From contig CAMLLC010000002.1 in the NCBI GenBank assembly GCA_946480835.1, forward strand, positions 1-64,000: a stretch of 64,000 nt of DNA, read 5' to 3'. The notes beneath the pieces were generated by a model, which saw nothing but the letters and a program-made list of their open reading frames with translations, had not been told where the DNA came from and searched no databases. Shown here in pieces: positions 27,260-35,759 of the stretch (the first letter of the stretch is position 1; every line of letters begins with the position of its first letter). The position numbers were made by a program, and so were the translations under genes. The stretch is from Entomomonas sp945283395 (GTDB lineage: Bacteria > Pseudomonadota > Gammaproteobacteria > Pseudomonadales > Pseudomonadaceae).

Positions 27260-28124
27260 TGTGATGATCTCACAGCCAGCTAGGCTGCGCTGTGAGCATT
27301 TCTCGTTAGCGATAGAACAACAAACCAGCTATATCCCTTTTGAGGATATAGCTATTATTGTGCTAGACCATAAAGAAATAGTTATTACCCATCCTGTACT
27401 TAGTAAATGTGCTGAGCAAGGAATAAGCCTATTTAGTACAGCCCAAGATCATTTACCTAATGGGATCTTTTTACCCTATTTGCAATATAGCCAAACCACT
27501 AAGTTATTAAGGCTTCAACAAAACTTAAAAAAACCTTTAGTAAAAAAAGCATGGACAGTGATAGTCCAACAAAAAATATTAAATCAAGCGCACTGTTTAT
27601 TGTTAGTTAAACCAGATTAAGAAAAAGTAATAAATTTATTACACAATTTGGCTAAAAAAGTTCGTTCAGGTGATACAAATAATATAGAAGCTCAAGCCGC
27701 CCAGCGTTATTTTTCGGTATTATTTAATTTAGGCTTTCAACGAAAGCAAACCAATGTGATTAATAGTGCTTTAAATTATGGTTTTGCTATTTTCCGTGGA
27801 GCCATAGCTAGAGGATTAGTGGCTCATGGGCTCTTTCCCCCTTTTGGGATTTTCCATAATAGTGAGCTTAATGCCTTTAACCTTGCTGATGATCTGATAG
27901 AACCTTTTCGGCCAGTGATTGATCTATGGGTAGTAAATCATACAATAGAACAACAACAATTAACTACCTTAGATAAAGCAGCTCTAGTAAGATTGCTTTA
28001 TACAGATATAGAAATGCCAACAGGCACTATGAGTGTTTTGTCTGCAATAGAACAATGTGTAGAAAGTTTGGTGAGGTATCTGGAAACATCGGGTGAGCAA
28101 GATTTAGCACTTCCTATTTTACTA
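27246..28124 (+). pseudogene. cas1: cas1 interrupted by one nonsense codon
   Basis: Spacer-integration nuclease of the type II-C system. It begins with MVWRSVMISQ, overlapping cas9 by 14 bases, and reads in one frame except for a TAA at 27618-27620 after LLLVKPD. The same frame then continues with EKVINLL, the conserved RSGDTNNIEAQAA (catalytic Glu region), the His/acid motif FHNSELNAFNLADDLIEPF, and the C-terminal helices. The stop therefore stands where a sense codon would be. Compared with Neisseria Cas1 nothing else is lost until the 3' end, where the frame runs into cas2. Confidence 0.88.
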
Positions 28125-28289
28125 GCAGAGCAAAAACACCTGCAAAGACTACAGGTTAACTTACCCCCTGAAGGCTCAATTCGCCTCTTAACGGTCACAG
28201 AAAAACAATTTGCAACCATGATTTTATTATTAGGCAAACCAAAAAATCAGGAAAAAAAGGTAAATGCAGAACAATTTCTACTCTTTTAA
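28125..28289 (+). pseudogene. cas2: cas2 remnant (C-terminal third) joined in frame to cas1
   Basis: The frame of cas1 continues into about 54 residues with the look of a type II Cas2 C-terminus: LPPEGSIRLLTVTEKQF, then a basic linker and NAEQFLLF at the end. The N-terminal ferredoxin-like half of Cas2, with its conserved Asp, is absent. A deletion probably removed the end of cas1 and the start of cas2 and fused the remainder. The exact join is uncertain (about 28110-28145). The cas2 identity rests on pattern memory. Confidence 0.72.
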
Positions 28290-28313
28290 AGCCATTTTTT
28301 TAAAGTTAAGTTC

Positions 28314-28347
28314 CTCTTTAGTCCCCTGTACTACAGGGACTAAAGAG
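28314..28347. repeat. Long inverted repeat next to the CRISPR repeat
   Basis: Twelve-base perfect arms CTCTTTAGTCCC and GGGACTAAAGAG around a 10-base centre that can pair further with one bulge. It starts six bases beyond the repeat on the minus strand. No T-run follows on either strand, so not a standard terminator. Confidence 0.75.
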
Positions 28348-28353
28348 ATGGGT

Positions 28354-28389
28354 ATTATAGCCATCTGGGGTGAGAGAGGGAACTGCAAC
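28354..28389 (-). CRISPR. Solitary type II-C CRISPR repeat (36 bases), no spacer seen
   Basis: Minus strand reads GTTGCAGTTCCCTCTCTCAC then CCCAGATGGCTATAAT, 36 bases, the length and pattern of Neisseria-type II-C repeats, ending in TATAAT where those carry a promoter -10 element. It complements the anti-repeat at 23800-23824. No second copy within several hundred bases either side, so the array has collapsed to one repeat or was never expanded. Confidence 0.82.
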
Positions 28390-28654
28390 GTTAGTAAAGA
28401 CATTATGCTATCCTAAAAATTAAATGTAATTAACGCGACTAATTCTTACATATTAAGCACTAGTATTTAGAAGCAACCTTAGGAACCTATTAAAAAAAGG
28501 CTATTCACTCTGTTTAAGGGTATTAGGTATATAAAGACTCTATATGAATTAGCACTAGCAAAACTAGAAAAAATAAAAATAGAATAAGGAACAAATTTAG
28601 AATTAACAATAATCAGACAAATAATAGTACAATTAATTTGCTCGATTTGATATA

Positions 28655-28729
28655 TGGAGGCCGGGGTCGGAATCGAACCGGCATAGACGGATTTGCAATC
28701 CGCTGCATAAGCCATTCTGCCACCCGGCC
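28655..28729 (-). tRNA. tRNA-Cys (GCA)
   Basis: Minus strand folds as a full cloverleaf: acceptor GGCCGGG paired with CCCGGCC, anticodon loop TTGCAAA with GCA, TTCGATT T-loop, and CCA encoded. 75 bases with the CCA. Confidence 0.96.
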
Positions 28730-28742
28730 ATAAGAGGCGAGG

Positions 28743-28771
28743 ATTATAGGGTGTAGAAATTATTATGTCAA
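28743..28771 (-). promoter_or_regulatory. Consensus sigma-70 promoter of tRNA-Cys
   Basis: On the minus strand TTGACA (28766-28771), exactly 17 bases, then TATAAT (28743-28748): a perfect match. Transcription should begin about 7 bases before the tRNA. Confidence 0.92.
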
Positions 28772-28784
28772 ACCGTTTCCGCAT

Positions 28785-29490
28785 TATTTTAGATAATCTG
28801 CTATATTTATTTTAAGTGGCTGCGGATTTTTCTCACTAGTCCTTTAATTGTGATGTATTTTTTGCTCTTTAATTAAGTATCATCCTAGAATGAAGACAAT
28901 AAGTTCTTTAGGTTCATTAGTCTCAAAGTCTTAGTTGGGTTGTTTTCCTCCAATTGGAAATCTGCTTTATAGATGTTGTTTATTATTTTGCTGACTTCTA
29001 AAATGGCTAAATATACTGAAGAAATTAAACTCGTTAATCCAGCTTCTTCCTTATTGGGCCATTGAATATATACTACATTCAGTCGCAGTGATAGTCCCTT
29101 ATATGCTGGTATCGCTAGCTTCTATTGTATAAGATAATTCATGCTTCGATTTTTCTACGAATCAATCATAATGTTCTATTTGTTTGCCTCGAATGGTGGT
29201 TGGGGCATAAGCTAATCAATAGGCAAACTCTGCCTAAAGTAGATTCGATCTTGTGGTTAATTCATCCATGATTCCTCTCCTTTCCAGCAAACAAACAGGA
29301 TCTAGCCTAGTAGATCTATAATATAAGTACCCAATAAATATACTTTACTAAGCTTTCTGTAAGATATTGGTGAGGTTCAGGCAAAAGGCCAAAATGGTTA
29401 TAACATTAGCTGCTACATCCTAAAAATAATTTACTCATTACTCATTTTGGCTTCATTTGGGTATTTAATAAGTTGTTTTATTTATAACTG
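28785..29490. other. Intergenic region with decayed coding remnants
   Basis: About 700 bases without an intact gene. On the minus strand about 80 codons (near 29130 down to 28893) stay open in one frame, including VVYIQWPNKEEAGLTSLISS. Upstream, a second stretch from 29262 reads MDELTTRSNLL then AEFAY and LAYAPTTIRGKQIEHYD with three stops. It looks like one or two dead genes that I cannot identify. Confidence 0.5.
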
Positions 29491-29521
29491 ATCAAAGGCC
29501 AGTAAATAACTGGCCATTTGA
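29491..29521. terminator. Hairpin just after lldP
   Basis: ATCAAAGGCCAGT and ACTGGCCATTTGAT arms around AAATA, immediately after the lldP stop on the minus strand. The stem is strong but the following bases are only moderately T-rich, so efficiency is uncertain. Confidence 0.6.
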
Positions 29522-31183
29522 TTAATGGACGTAAATCATCCAAGTAAACACATAGCTTTGCAGTAAGTTTATCAAACCTACTATGACAGCAAAGAAGATA
29601 CTATGTTTAACGGTGAAACGAAATAAATCAGATTCTTTTCCTACTTGACCTGTCGCAGCACAGGCAACCGCAATAGATTGAGGCGATATCATTTTACCTG
29701 TTACACCGCCACTACTATTGGAGGCTACCATTAATGTATCCGATAGATTTAATTGGTGCGCTGTGTTAGCTTGTAATGAGCCAAATAAGGCATTGGCGGA
29801 TGTGTCTGAACCTGTTAAAAATACCCCTAGCCAACCTAAGAAAGGGGCAAAGAAAGGAAATGCTAAGCCGGTGCCTGCTAACACTAAGGCCATAGTGACA
29901 GACATACCAGAATTATTAGTTACATAAGCAAACCCTAACACTAAACCGATAGAAAATATAGACCATTTTAGTTCTTTTAGCGTTTCCCAAAAAATACATA
30001 AGGCTCTTTTGGGGCTGATTTTTAAGATAAGTATTGAGATGATGGCTGCTATTATAATAGCAGTACCTGTGGCAGCTATGAGGTCTAATTTGAATATAGC
30101 TGTTAAAGTATCATTTGTTTTAACTGCTACAGGTGAAGATTTAGCAATTAGCCCGTCAATACCACTAAAGGTAAAATATAGGTTACATTTAGAAAGTAAA
30201 GCTTTAAATGGAGCAAGTGTCCATACAGTTACCATAATAGTTAATATAATGAAGGGAGACCAAGCATTAAGTACTTGTCCTAAACTATACTTAAAAGGGG
30301 CTTGTGGTTTAACATCAGCAGCAAGCATAGCTGTTGTATTACCAGTATTCATTTGTAGATCAGTTTGCAAGGGCTTCCAAAATTGTAATAAAGCAGTTAA
30401 GCACAGCATGCTCACTAAGGCTGAAGTAATACCAGCTAACTCATAACTAATGTAATGGGAAGTAGAATACTGAGTTATAGAAAAACTAAGACCGGTTACT
30501 AAGGTCGCAGGTAGAGTCTGTTTAACCCCTTTTAGTCCGTCCATGATAAAGACAATCCACATGGGCACAAAAGCGGCTAACAGAAATAGTTGACGGCTTG
30601 TCATAGCGCCTATAGCTTGGGCATCAACACCACTAACTTGGCCCGCTACAGTAATAGGAATACCTAACGCCCCAAATGCAACGGGAGCTGTATTAGCAAT
30701 TAAACAAAGACCTGCCGCGTAGATAGGGTTAAAGCCTAGCCCTGCTAACAAAGCAGCCGTAATAGCAACAGGAGCTCCAAAACCCGCAGCACCTTCAAGG
30801 AATCCTCCAAAACAGAAACCTATTAATAATACTTGTAGACGCTTATCATCGGTAATATAGATGATAGAATCACGAATAATATCAAATTGGCCACTTTTTA
30901 CAGTTAATTTATAGAGGTAAACAGCGCCAATAATTATCCATGCAATAGGCCATAATCCATACAGGAAACCATAACTAGCTGAGAGTAAGGCCATTTGGGT
31001 AGGCATCCCAAAAACAACTATAGCGATAATGATAGATAAAATTAAGGTAATAGCTCCAGCGACATGACCCTTTAACCGTAGTAAAGTTAATGCTAAAAAG
31101 AAGAAAATGACTGGTATTATTGCAATAAAAGCGGATAGATAGATATTTTCTAATGGATTATAGACTTGTTCCCATATCTGCAT
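29522..31183 (-). CDS. lldP: L-lactate permease
   Basis: Lactate:H+ symporter of the LctP family in the inner membrane, with about 12-14 helices. Conserved segments EGAAGFGAPVAITAALL, LCLIANTAPVAFGALGIP and FLGWLGVFLTGSDTSANALFG are nearly as in E. coli LldP. The ATG at 31183 (MQIWEQVYNPLENIYLS) aligns with the family start and has AGAGG upstream. An in-frame start at 31234 would add 17 residues. 553 aa. Neither lldD nor lldR lies next to it here, so lactate use depends on genes elsewhere. Confidence 0.95.
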   Translation of the reverse strand: MQIWEQVYNPLENIYLSAFIAIIPVIFFFLALTLLRLKGHVAGAITLILSIIIAIVVFGMPTQMALLSASYGFLYGLWPIAWIIIGAVYLYKLTVKSGQFDIIRDSIIYITDDKRLQVLLIGFCFGGFLEGAAGFGAPVAITAALLAGLGFNPIYAAGLCLIANTAPVAFGALGIPITVAGQVSGVDAQAIGAMTSRQLFLLAAFVPMWIVFIMDGLKGVKQTLPATLVTGLSFSITQYSTSHYISYELAGITSALVSMLCLTALLQFWKPLQTDLQMNTGNTTAMLAADVKPQAPFKYSLGQVLNAWSPFIILTIMVTVWTLAPFKALLSKCNLYFTFSGIDGLIAKSSPVAVKTNDTLTAIFKLDLIAATGTAIIIAAIISILILKISPKRALCIFWETLKELKWSIFSIGLVLGFAYVTNNSGMSVTMALVLAGTGLAFPFFAPFLGWLGVFLTGSDTSANALFGSLQANTAHQLNLSDTLMVASNSSGGVTGKMISPQSIAVACAATGQVGKESDLFRFTVKHSIFFAVIVGLINLLQSYVFTWMIYVH

Positions 31184-31362
31184 GAATTTTGGCCTCTTTT
31201 TGTTTATTATATAGGTTATAACTGGTAGTACCAATTTGTTAATTTATTTGCTTAGATTAATAGCTTAGCCCTTAATTAGTCAATCTTTCTTATGCGTATA
31301 TTGGTTGATTAAAGGTAAGGTATTTAAAAAGATTAACACTTAATAAGTATTTATAAAAAATA

Positions 31363-31386
31363 GCGACTATAAGAAGTCGCTTTTTT
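31363..31386 (+). terminator. Hairpin terminator between divergent genes
   Basis: GCGACT, six-base loop, AGTCGC and then TTTTTT. It lies between the start of lldP and the start of the next gene, both transcribed away from it, so no annotated gene feeds into it. Confidence 0.8.
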
Positions 31387-31479
31387 GATTGTGAGAGGTT
31401 ATTTGTATTAAGGATGTTTTAATCGTTAGAAAATATAGTATGATAAACATTATTTTTAAGTTGGGTTAGAGGTATAGCA

Positions 31480-32703
31480 ATGCAAGCAGATATTGTTATT
31501 GTCGGTGCAGGTATGGTGGGCTGTACGCTAGCTTTAGCATTAAAAGAATCAGGTTTAAATATTGTTGTATTGGAAAGTAAAGCGACTAATTATAAAGAAT
31601 TCAAACCAGATACTCCTTTTGAACCAAGAGTTAGTGCTATTTCTCTTGCTAGCCAAAAAGTGCTAGGACATGTTAATGCCTGGAATGGTATATTAGCTAG
31701 ACGTCTTTCTCCTTATAATCAAATGTACGTCTGGGATGGTTCTGGTACAGGTTATATAGAGTTTAATGCGGCAACCGTACACCAGACAATTTTAGGCCAT
31801 ATTATTGAAAATAAGGTAATTCAAGATGCTTTATTAGAGCAATTAGAAGAAGCTAATCAATCTATTACTTGGTTACCTGAGGTAGAGTTAGATAATTTAC
31901 AACGTACGGCTGAAGAATGGACTATTAGTTTAAAAGATAGCTTAAAGATTACTGCTAAATTAATAATAGGTGCTGATGGAGCACGCTCTAAAGTGAGACG
32001 ATTAGCGGCTGTCAAAACACGTGAATGGGATTACTTTCATCATGCTATTGTGACAAGTGTCTGTTGTGAAAAAGAACATCAACTAACTGCTTGGCAACGT
32101 TTTACTGATGAAGGGCCATTAGCTTTTTTACCTTTGTCTTTTGATGGTGATCAACATTGGTGCTCTATTGTTTGGTCGTTACCGCAAGATAGTGCGGACG
32201 CTTTAATGGCTTTAGATGATAAGGCATTTTGTAAAAAATTGGGAGAAGCGTTCGAGTTTAAATTAGGCCAAGTTAAACATGCTCATTCAAGAGTATGTAT
32301 ACCGTTGAGACAGCGCCATGCTAAACGTTATATACAGCCAGGTTTAGCTCTTATAGGAGATGCTGCTCATGTCATCCACCCTTTAGCTGGGCAAGGGGTG
32401 AATCTGGGATTTATGGATGCAGCTGCGTTAGCCGAAACATTATTAGAGGCTATTAAGAGTAATGAGAATATTGATAGTACACAAGTATTAGGCCGATTTG
32501 AACGCAACCGAATGCCTCATAATTTAGGAATGATGGTCGCTATGGAAAGTTTTGAACGAGTATTTCAAGCTGATTCATTATCAGTTCGTTGGTTACGTAA
32601 TGCAGGACTTAAAATAATAAATCAATCGCCTGAAGCTAAAGCATTATTTATTCGCATGGCCTTAGGAATAGAAGGAAATTTACCTAAGATGGCAATGTTT
32701 TAA
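31480..32703 (+). CDS. FAD-dependent ubiquinone-biosynthesis hydroxylase (UbiH/UbiF/UbiI family)
   Basis: Flavin monooxygenase that adds a hydroxyl to the quinone ring during ubiquinone synthesis. FAD-binding GAGMVG at the N-terminus (residues 8-13), the DG motif IIGADGARSKVR (about 165), and the second FAD motif LIGDAAHVIHPLAGQGVNLG (about 288). Closest by eye to the Pseudomonas homologue usually annotated UbiI/UbiF-type; which ring position it acts on cannot be decided here, so no symbol is given. 407 aa. It stands alone, without pepP-ubiH beside it. Confidence 0.88.
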   Translation: MQADIVIVGAGMVGCTLALALKESGLNIVVLESKATNYKEFKPDTPFEPRVSAISLASQKVLGHVNAWNGILARRLSPYNQMYVWDGSGTGYIEFNAATVHQTILGHIIENKVIQDALLEQLEEANQSITWLPEVELDNLQRTAEEWTISLKDSLKITAKLIIGADGARSKVRRLAAVKTREWDYFHHAIVTSVCCEKEHQLTAWQRFTDEGPLAFLPLSFDGDQHWCSIVWSLPQDSADALMALDDKAFCKKLGEAFEFKLGQVKHAHSRVCIPLRQRHAKRYIQPGLALIGDAAHVIHPLAGQGVNLGFMDAAALAETLLEAIKSNENIDSTQVLGRFERNRMPHNLGMMVAMESFERVFQADSLSVRWLRNAGLKIINQSPEAKALFIRMALGIEGNLPKMAMF

Positions 32704-32770
32704 AGAGAAAATTTTGGTAATTAATTTTGAACAATCAATTTAAGATTTATCTAAAAAGAAACCTTCTTGC

Positions 32771-33532
32771 TTAAGATTTGGTATTTGGTTGTGTGAGTTC
32801 TCTATAAAGTTTTCTAACTTTAGATAAACAATGCTTATGAATATTTTTATAATATTTAGGGGCCACGTTGGCATAGGTTTGTATTTCTTCTAATTGCTTT
32901 ATAGCTTCAGTTGAGCGATGTTGGTTAGATAAGAAGTTAGCGTAATAATAACGTGCTTCTGGTCCTGGATAATAGCTGACTAGTGTTTCATATTCCTGCT
33001 CTGCCTTGGTCGAATTGCCAACTGCCTCAACGGCTCTAGCATAAAGTAGATGGCCTTCTTGAGAACGAAAGTTAGGGTTATGTTGGATTAAAAAGTCTAA
33101 TGTTTGTTGACAAGCTTGATATTGTTCAACATTAAATTGAACAAAAGCTAGTTTCAATAATATTTCAGGGTTTTCAGAATGAATACCTGCTAGAGCTGCC
33201 TTATAATGTATTAAAGCTTCATCATATTGTTTTAAGTTGACTAGCTCATCAGCTAAACTAGCCCTTGATTCAACATTATCACTAATCTCTAGTTGATTTC
33301 GTAATGTCCTTAAGTCACGGGTTGGTGCTATTTTCTTTTGTACCTTTTTTATAACTTGTTGGCCTTTATAGCTAGCTAAGAGTTCTGGGATTATGATAGC
33401 TATCACATAAATAGCGCAACCTAGAGCTGGTAATATAATAATAAGATAGATCCAATATTTTTCCTGTCCCGTTTTTACTACGTGGATACCGCATAAAATC
33501 TGAAAAAAAACAGTAAGTAGTAAAATGGGCAT
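32771..33532 (-). CDS. Tetratricopeptide-repeat inner-membrane protein
   Basis: 253 residues. Two N-terminal membrane segments (about 1-17 and 26-50), a coiled linker, then TPR-like helices (about 95-230): SLADELVNLKQYDEALIHYKAAL, a second QACQQTLDFLIQ and a third near YYYANFLSNQHRSTEAIKQLEEI. The layout suggests a membrane-anchored scaffold with its repeats in the cytoplasm. Function unknown. Confidence 0.75.
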   Translation of the reverse strand: MPILLLTVFFQILCGIHVVKTGQEKYWIYLIIILPALGCAIYVIAIIIPELLASYKGQQVIKKVQKKIAPTRDLRTLRNQLEISDNVESRASLADELVNLKQYDEALIHYKAALAGIHSENPEILLKLAFVQFNVEQYQACQQTLDFLIQHNPNFRSQEGHLLYARAVEAVGNSTKAEQEYETLVSYYPGPEARYYYANFLSNQHRSTEAIKQLEEIQTYANVAPKYYKNIHKHCLSKVRKLYRELTQPNTKS

Positions 33533-33736
33533 TAGTTCTTCCTTATATCCTTATTATAACGAAGCAAATATTGTACGCGTTCTAATGTAAAAATAACAAG
33601 ATTTGAACGTTTGTTTTTAGTTAAAAGTGCTTGCTTGTCGAAAAGTTATATTTGTCTTTTACTTTTATAGGGGTAGGGTTCATTGCTGATTTAGCATACA
33701 ATAATAACTATTTTTAATGTTAGATGAAGGTTGAAA

Positions 33737-34549
33737 ATGGTCGATTTATATCAACATAGAGCCCGCAAACGATTTGGCCAGAATTTTCTACAAGATATGA
33801 ACATTATTGATCGTATCATGCAAGCTATTCATCCGCTGCGTACAGATCATCTATTAGAAATAGGCCCTGGCCGAGGAGCATTAACTCAAGAATTATTGAA
33901 AGAGGCTAGACAGCTTGATGTGATTGAGCTAGATCAGGATTTAATTCCGCTTCTTAACTTGCGCTTCGGTTTAAACCCAGCGTTTCATCTGCATCAAGGT
34001 GATGCTTTAAAATTTAATTTTGCCGAAATTTCCTTAGGTAATCCCTTAAGAGTAGTGGGAAACTTACCTTATAATATTTCTACGCCACTCATTTTTCACT
34101 TGTTGGGTTATGCAGATGTTATCAAAGATATGCACTTTATGTTACAAAAAGAGGTAGTAGAACGTATGGCAGCAGAACCAGGTACTGGAGACTGGGGACG
34201 CTTAACTATTATGGTGCAATATTTTTGTCAAGTAGAGCATTTATTTAATGTGCCACCAGCCTGTTTTACCCCCTCCCCAAAAGTTGACTCAGCTATCGTT
34301 AGATTAACCCCTTATAGAATATTGCCTTTTCCTGCTAAGGATCATAAATTGCTTGAGCTAGTGGTAAGGGAAGCATTTAATCAACGCCGCAAAACTTTAC
34401 GTAATACCTTAAAGCAAATATTGCCAATTGAGACTATAGAACAAACAGGAATTAATGCCAGTTTAAGGCCTGAGCAATTGATGTTGGCAGATTTTGTAAA
34501 GTTAGCAGATAAACTTTATGACTATAAGCAATCTTATAAAGAGAGTTAG
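33737..34549 (+). CDS. ksgA: 16S rRNA dimethyladenosine transferase (KsgA/RsmA)
   Basis: SAM-dependent dimethylation of two adjacent adenines near the 3' end of 16S rRNA, a late 30S check. YQHRARKRFGQNFL start motif, SAM motif LEIGPGRGALTQ, catalytic NLPYNIS, and the Pro-rich PACFTPSPKVDSA. The ATG at 33737 has AAGG seven bases upstream. The TTG at 33731 is not needed. ksgA-apaG-apaH order is as in Pseudomonas and E. coli. Confidence 0.97.
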   Translation: MVDLYQHRARKRFGQNFLQDMNIIDRIMQAIHPLRTDHLLEIGPGRGALTQELLKEARQLDVIELDQDLIPLLNLRFGLNPAFHLHQGDALKFNFAEISLGNPLRVVGNLPYNISTPLIFHLLGYADVIKDMHFMLQKEVVERMAAEPGTGDWGRLTIMVQYFCQVEHLFNVPPACFTPSPKVDSAIVRLTPYRILPFPAKDHKLLELVVREAFNQRRKTLRNTLKQILPIETIEQTGINASLRPEQLMLADFVKLADKLYDYKQSYKES

Positions 34550-34551
34550 TC

Positions 34552-34932
34552 ATGTTGTTAAATGATTATCCTATAGAAATAAAAGTAGTCGCTAATTATC
34601 AAGATGTTGAGTCAGAGCCCCACGATAATTATTTCTTATTTAATTATCATATTACTATTTATAATAATGGTGATCATGCGGTTACTTTATTATCCCGTCA
34701 TTGGATTATTACCGATGGTGATGGTCATAAAAGAGAAGTTAGAGGGAGCGGAGTAGTTGGTGAGCAACCTCGTATTGGATCAGGTGAATCTTATACCTAT
34801 AGTAGTAGTACTAATTTTGCTACACCTATAGGTAGTATGTATGGCAAATATACTATGCAATTAGATACAGGGGAGCTAATTTATATTCCTATAGCTCCAT
34901 TTAGATTAGCTGCTCCAGGAGTGTTAAATTAA
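34552..34932 (+). CDS. apaG: Co2+/Mg2+ efflux protein ApaG
   Basis: Small (126 aa) single-domain ApaG protein with an immunoglobulin-like beta fold. Motifs: YHITIYNNGDHAVTLLSRHWIITDGDG and VREVRGSGVVGEQP-type KREVRGSGVVGEQPRIGSGESYTYSS (first 20 shown by families). Role is poorly known; linked to cobalt resistance and to ApaH. Starts two bases after ksgA and shares one base with apaH. Confidence 0.96.
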   Translation: MLLNDYPIEIKVVANYQDVESEPHDNYFLFNYHITIYNNGDHAVTLLSRHWIITDGDGHKREVRGSGVVGEQPRIGSGESYTYSSSTNFATPIGSMYGKYTMQLDTGELIYIPIAPFRLAAPGVLN

Positions 34933-35753
34933 TGACAGTTTATGCGGTGGGTGATATTCAAGGTTGCCTAGATCCTTTGCAAAAATTACTAGACAAAGTG
35001 AAGTTTAATCCTGATAAAGATAAACTATGGTGTGTAGGCGATTTGGTTAATAGAGGGTCAAAATCACTTAAGACATTAAAGTTTTTATACAGTATACGTA
35101 ATAGTATTGTAACGGTATTGGGTAATCATGATTTACATTTAATAGCCTGTTTTTATGATGTAAAAAGGCTTAAGAAAGGCGATACTATTAAGGAAATTTT
35201 AGATGCAAAAGAATGTAAAGAGTTAATAGGATGGTTAAGACAACAGCCTTTATTGCATTATGATAATGTGCGTAAAATTACCTTGGTACATGCTGGTATA
35301 CCGCCGTTATGGACACTTGAAGAAAGTATTATTAGAGCTTCTGAAGTGGCTGCGGTTTTAAAAGATGATGAAAAAATAACTGATTTTCTCGATCATATGT
35401 ATGGAAGTGATCCCGTTCATTGGAGCGAATTGTTAACGGGGCATGAGCGGTTAAGAGTTATTACTAACTATTTTACTAGAATGCGCTTTTGTAAAGCTGA
35501 TGGCACTATAGAATTTAAAAGTAAAGAAGGTTTAGATAGTGCACCGCTAGGTTATAAACCTTGGTTCGAGATCCCTAACAGAAAAATGGCTGGCCAGGAT
35601 ATTATGTTTGGACATTGGGCTGCATTGGAAGGGCATTGTAGTGAACCACATGTTTATGCTTTGGACACTGGTTGTGTCTGGGGTAATTGCTTAACATTAA
35701 TGAATGTAGATTCTAAAGTGCTAATTTCAACGTCATGTGCTAAGAAAAAATAA
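34932..35753 (+). CDS. apaH: Bis(5'-nucleosyl)-tetraphosphatase (symmetrical)
   Basis: Cuts Ap4A to two ADP, controlling the alarmone and mRNA capping. Metallophosphatase motifs GDIQG (near 7), GDLVNRG (near 37), GNHD (near 65) and H in VHAGIPP. 273 aa, standard. The start overlaps the apaG stop by one base (TAATG), so they are translationally coupled. Confidence 0.96.
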   Translation: MTVYAVGDIQGCLDPLQKLLDKVKFNPDKDKLWCVGDLVNRGSKSLKTLKFLYSIRNSIVTVLGNHDLHLIACFYDVKRLKKGDTIKEILDAKECKELIGWLRQQPLLHYDNVRKITLVHAGIPPLWTLEESIIRASEVAAVLKDDEKITDFLDHMYGSDPVHWSELLTGHERLRVITNYFTRMRFCKADGTIEFKSKEGLDSAPLGYKPWFEIPNRKMAGQDIMFGHWAALEGHCSEPHVYALDTGCVWGNCLTLMNVDSKVLISTSCAKKK

Positions 35754-35759
35754 ATGGTT

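Noticed and set aside
28390..28650. Further CRISPR repeats or spacers right of the single repeat
   Set aside because: No second copy or near copy of the 36-base repeat could be found by eye.
28479..28784. Minus-strand frame over tRNA-Cys
   Set aside because: The tRNA and its perfect promoter explain the sequence; the translation has no family features.
29718..30446. Plus-strand frames inside lldP
   Set aside because: Antisense to a long conserved permease and without supporting signals.
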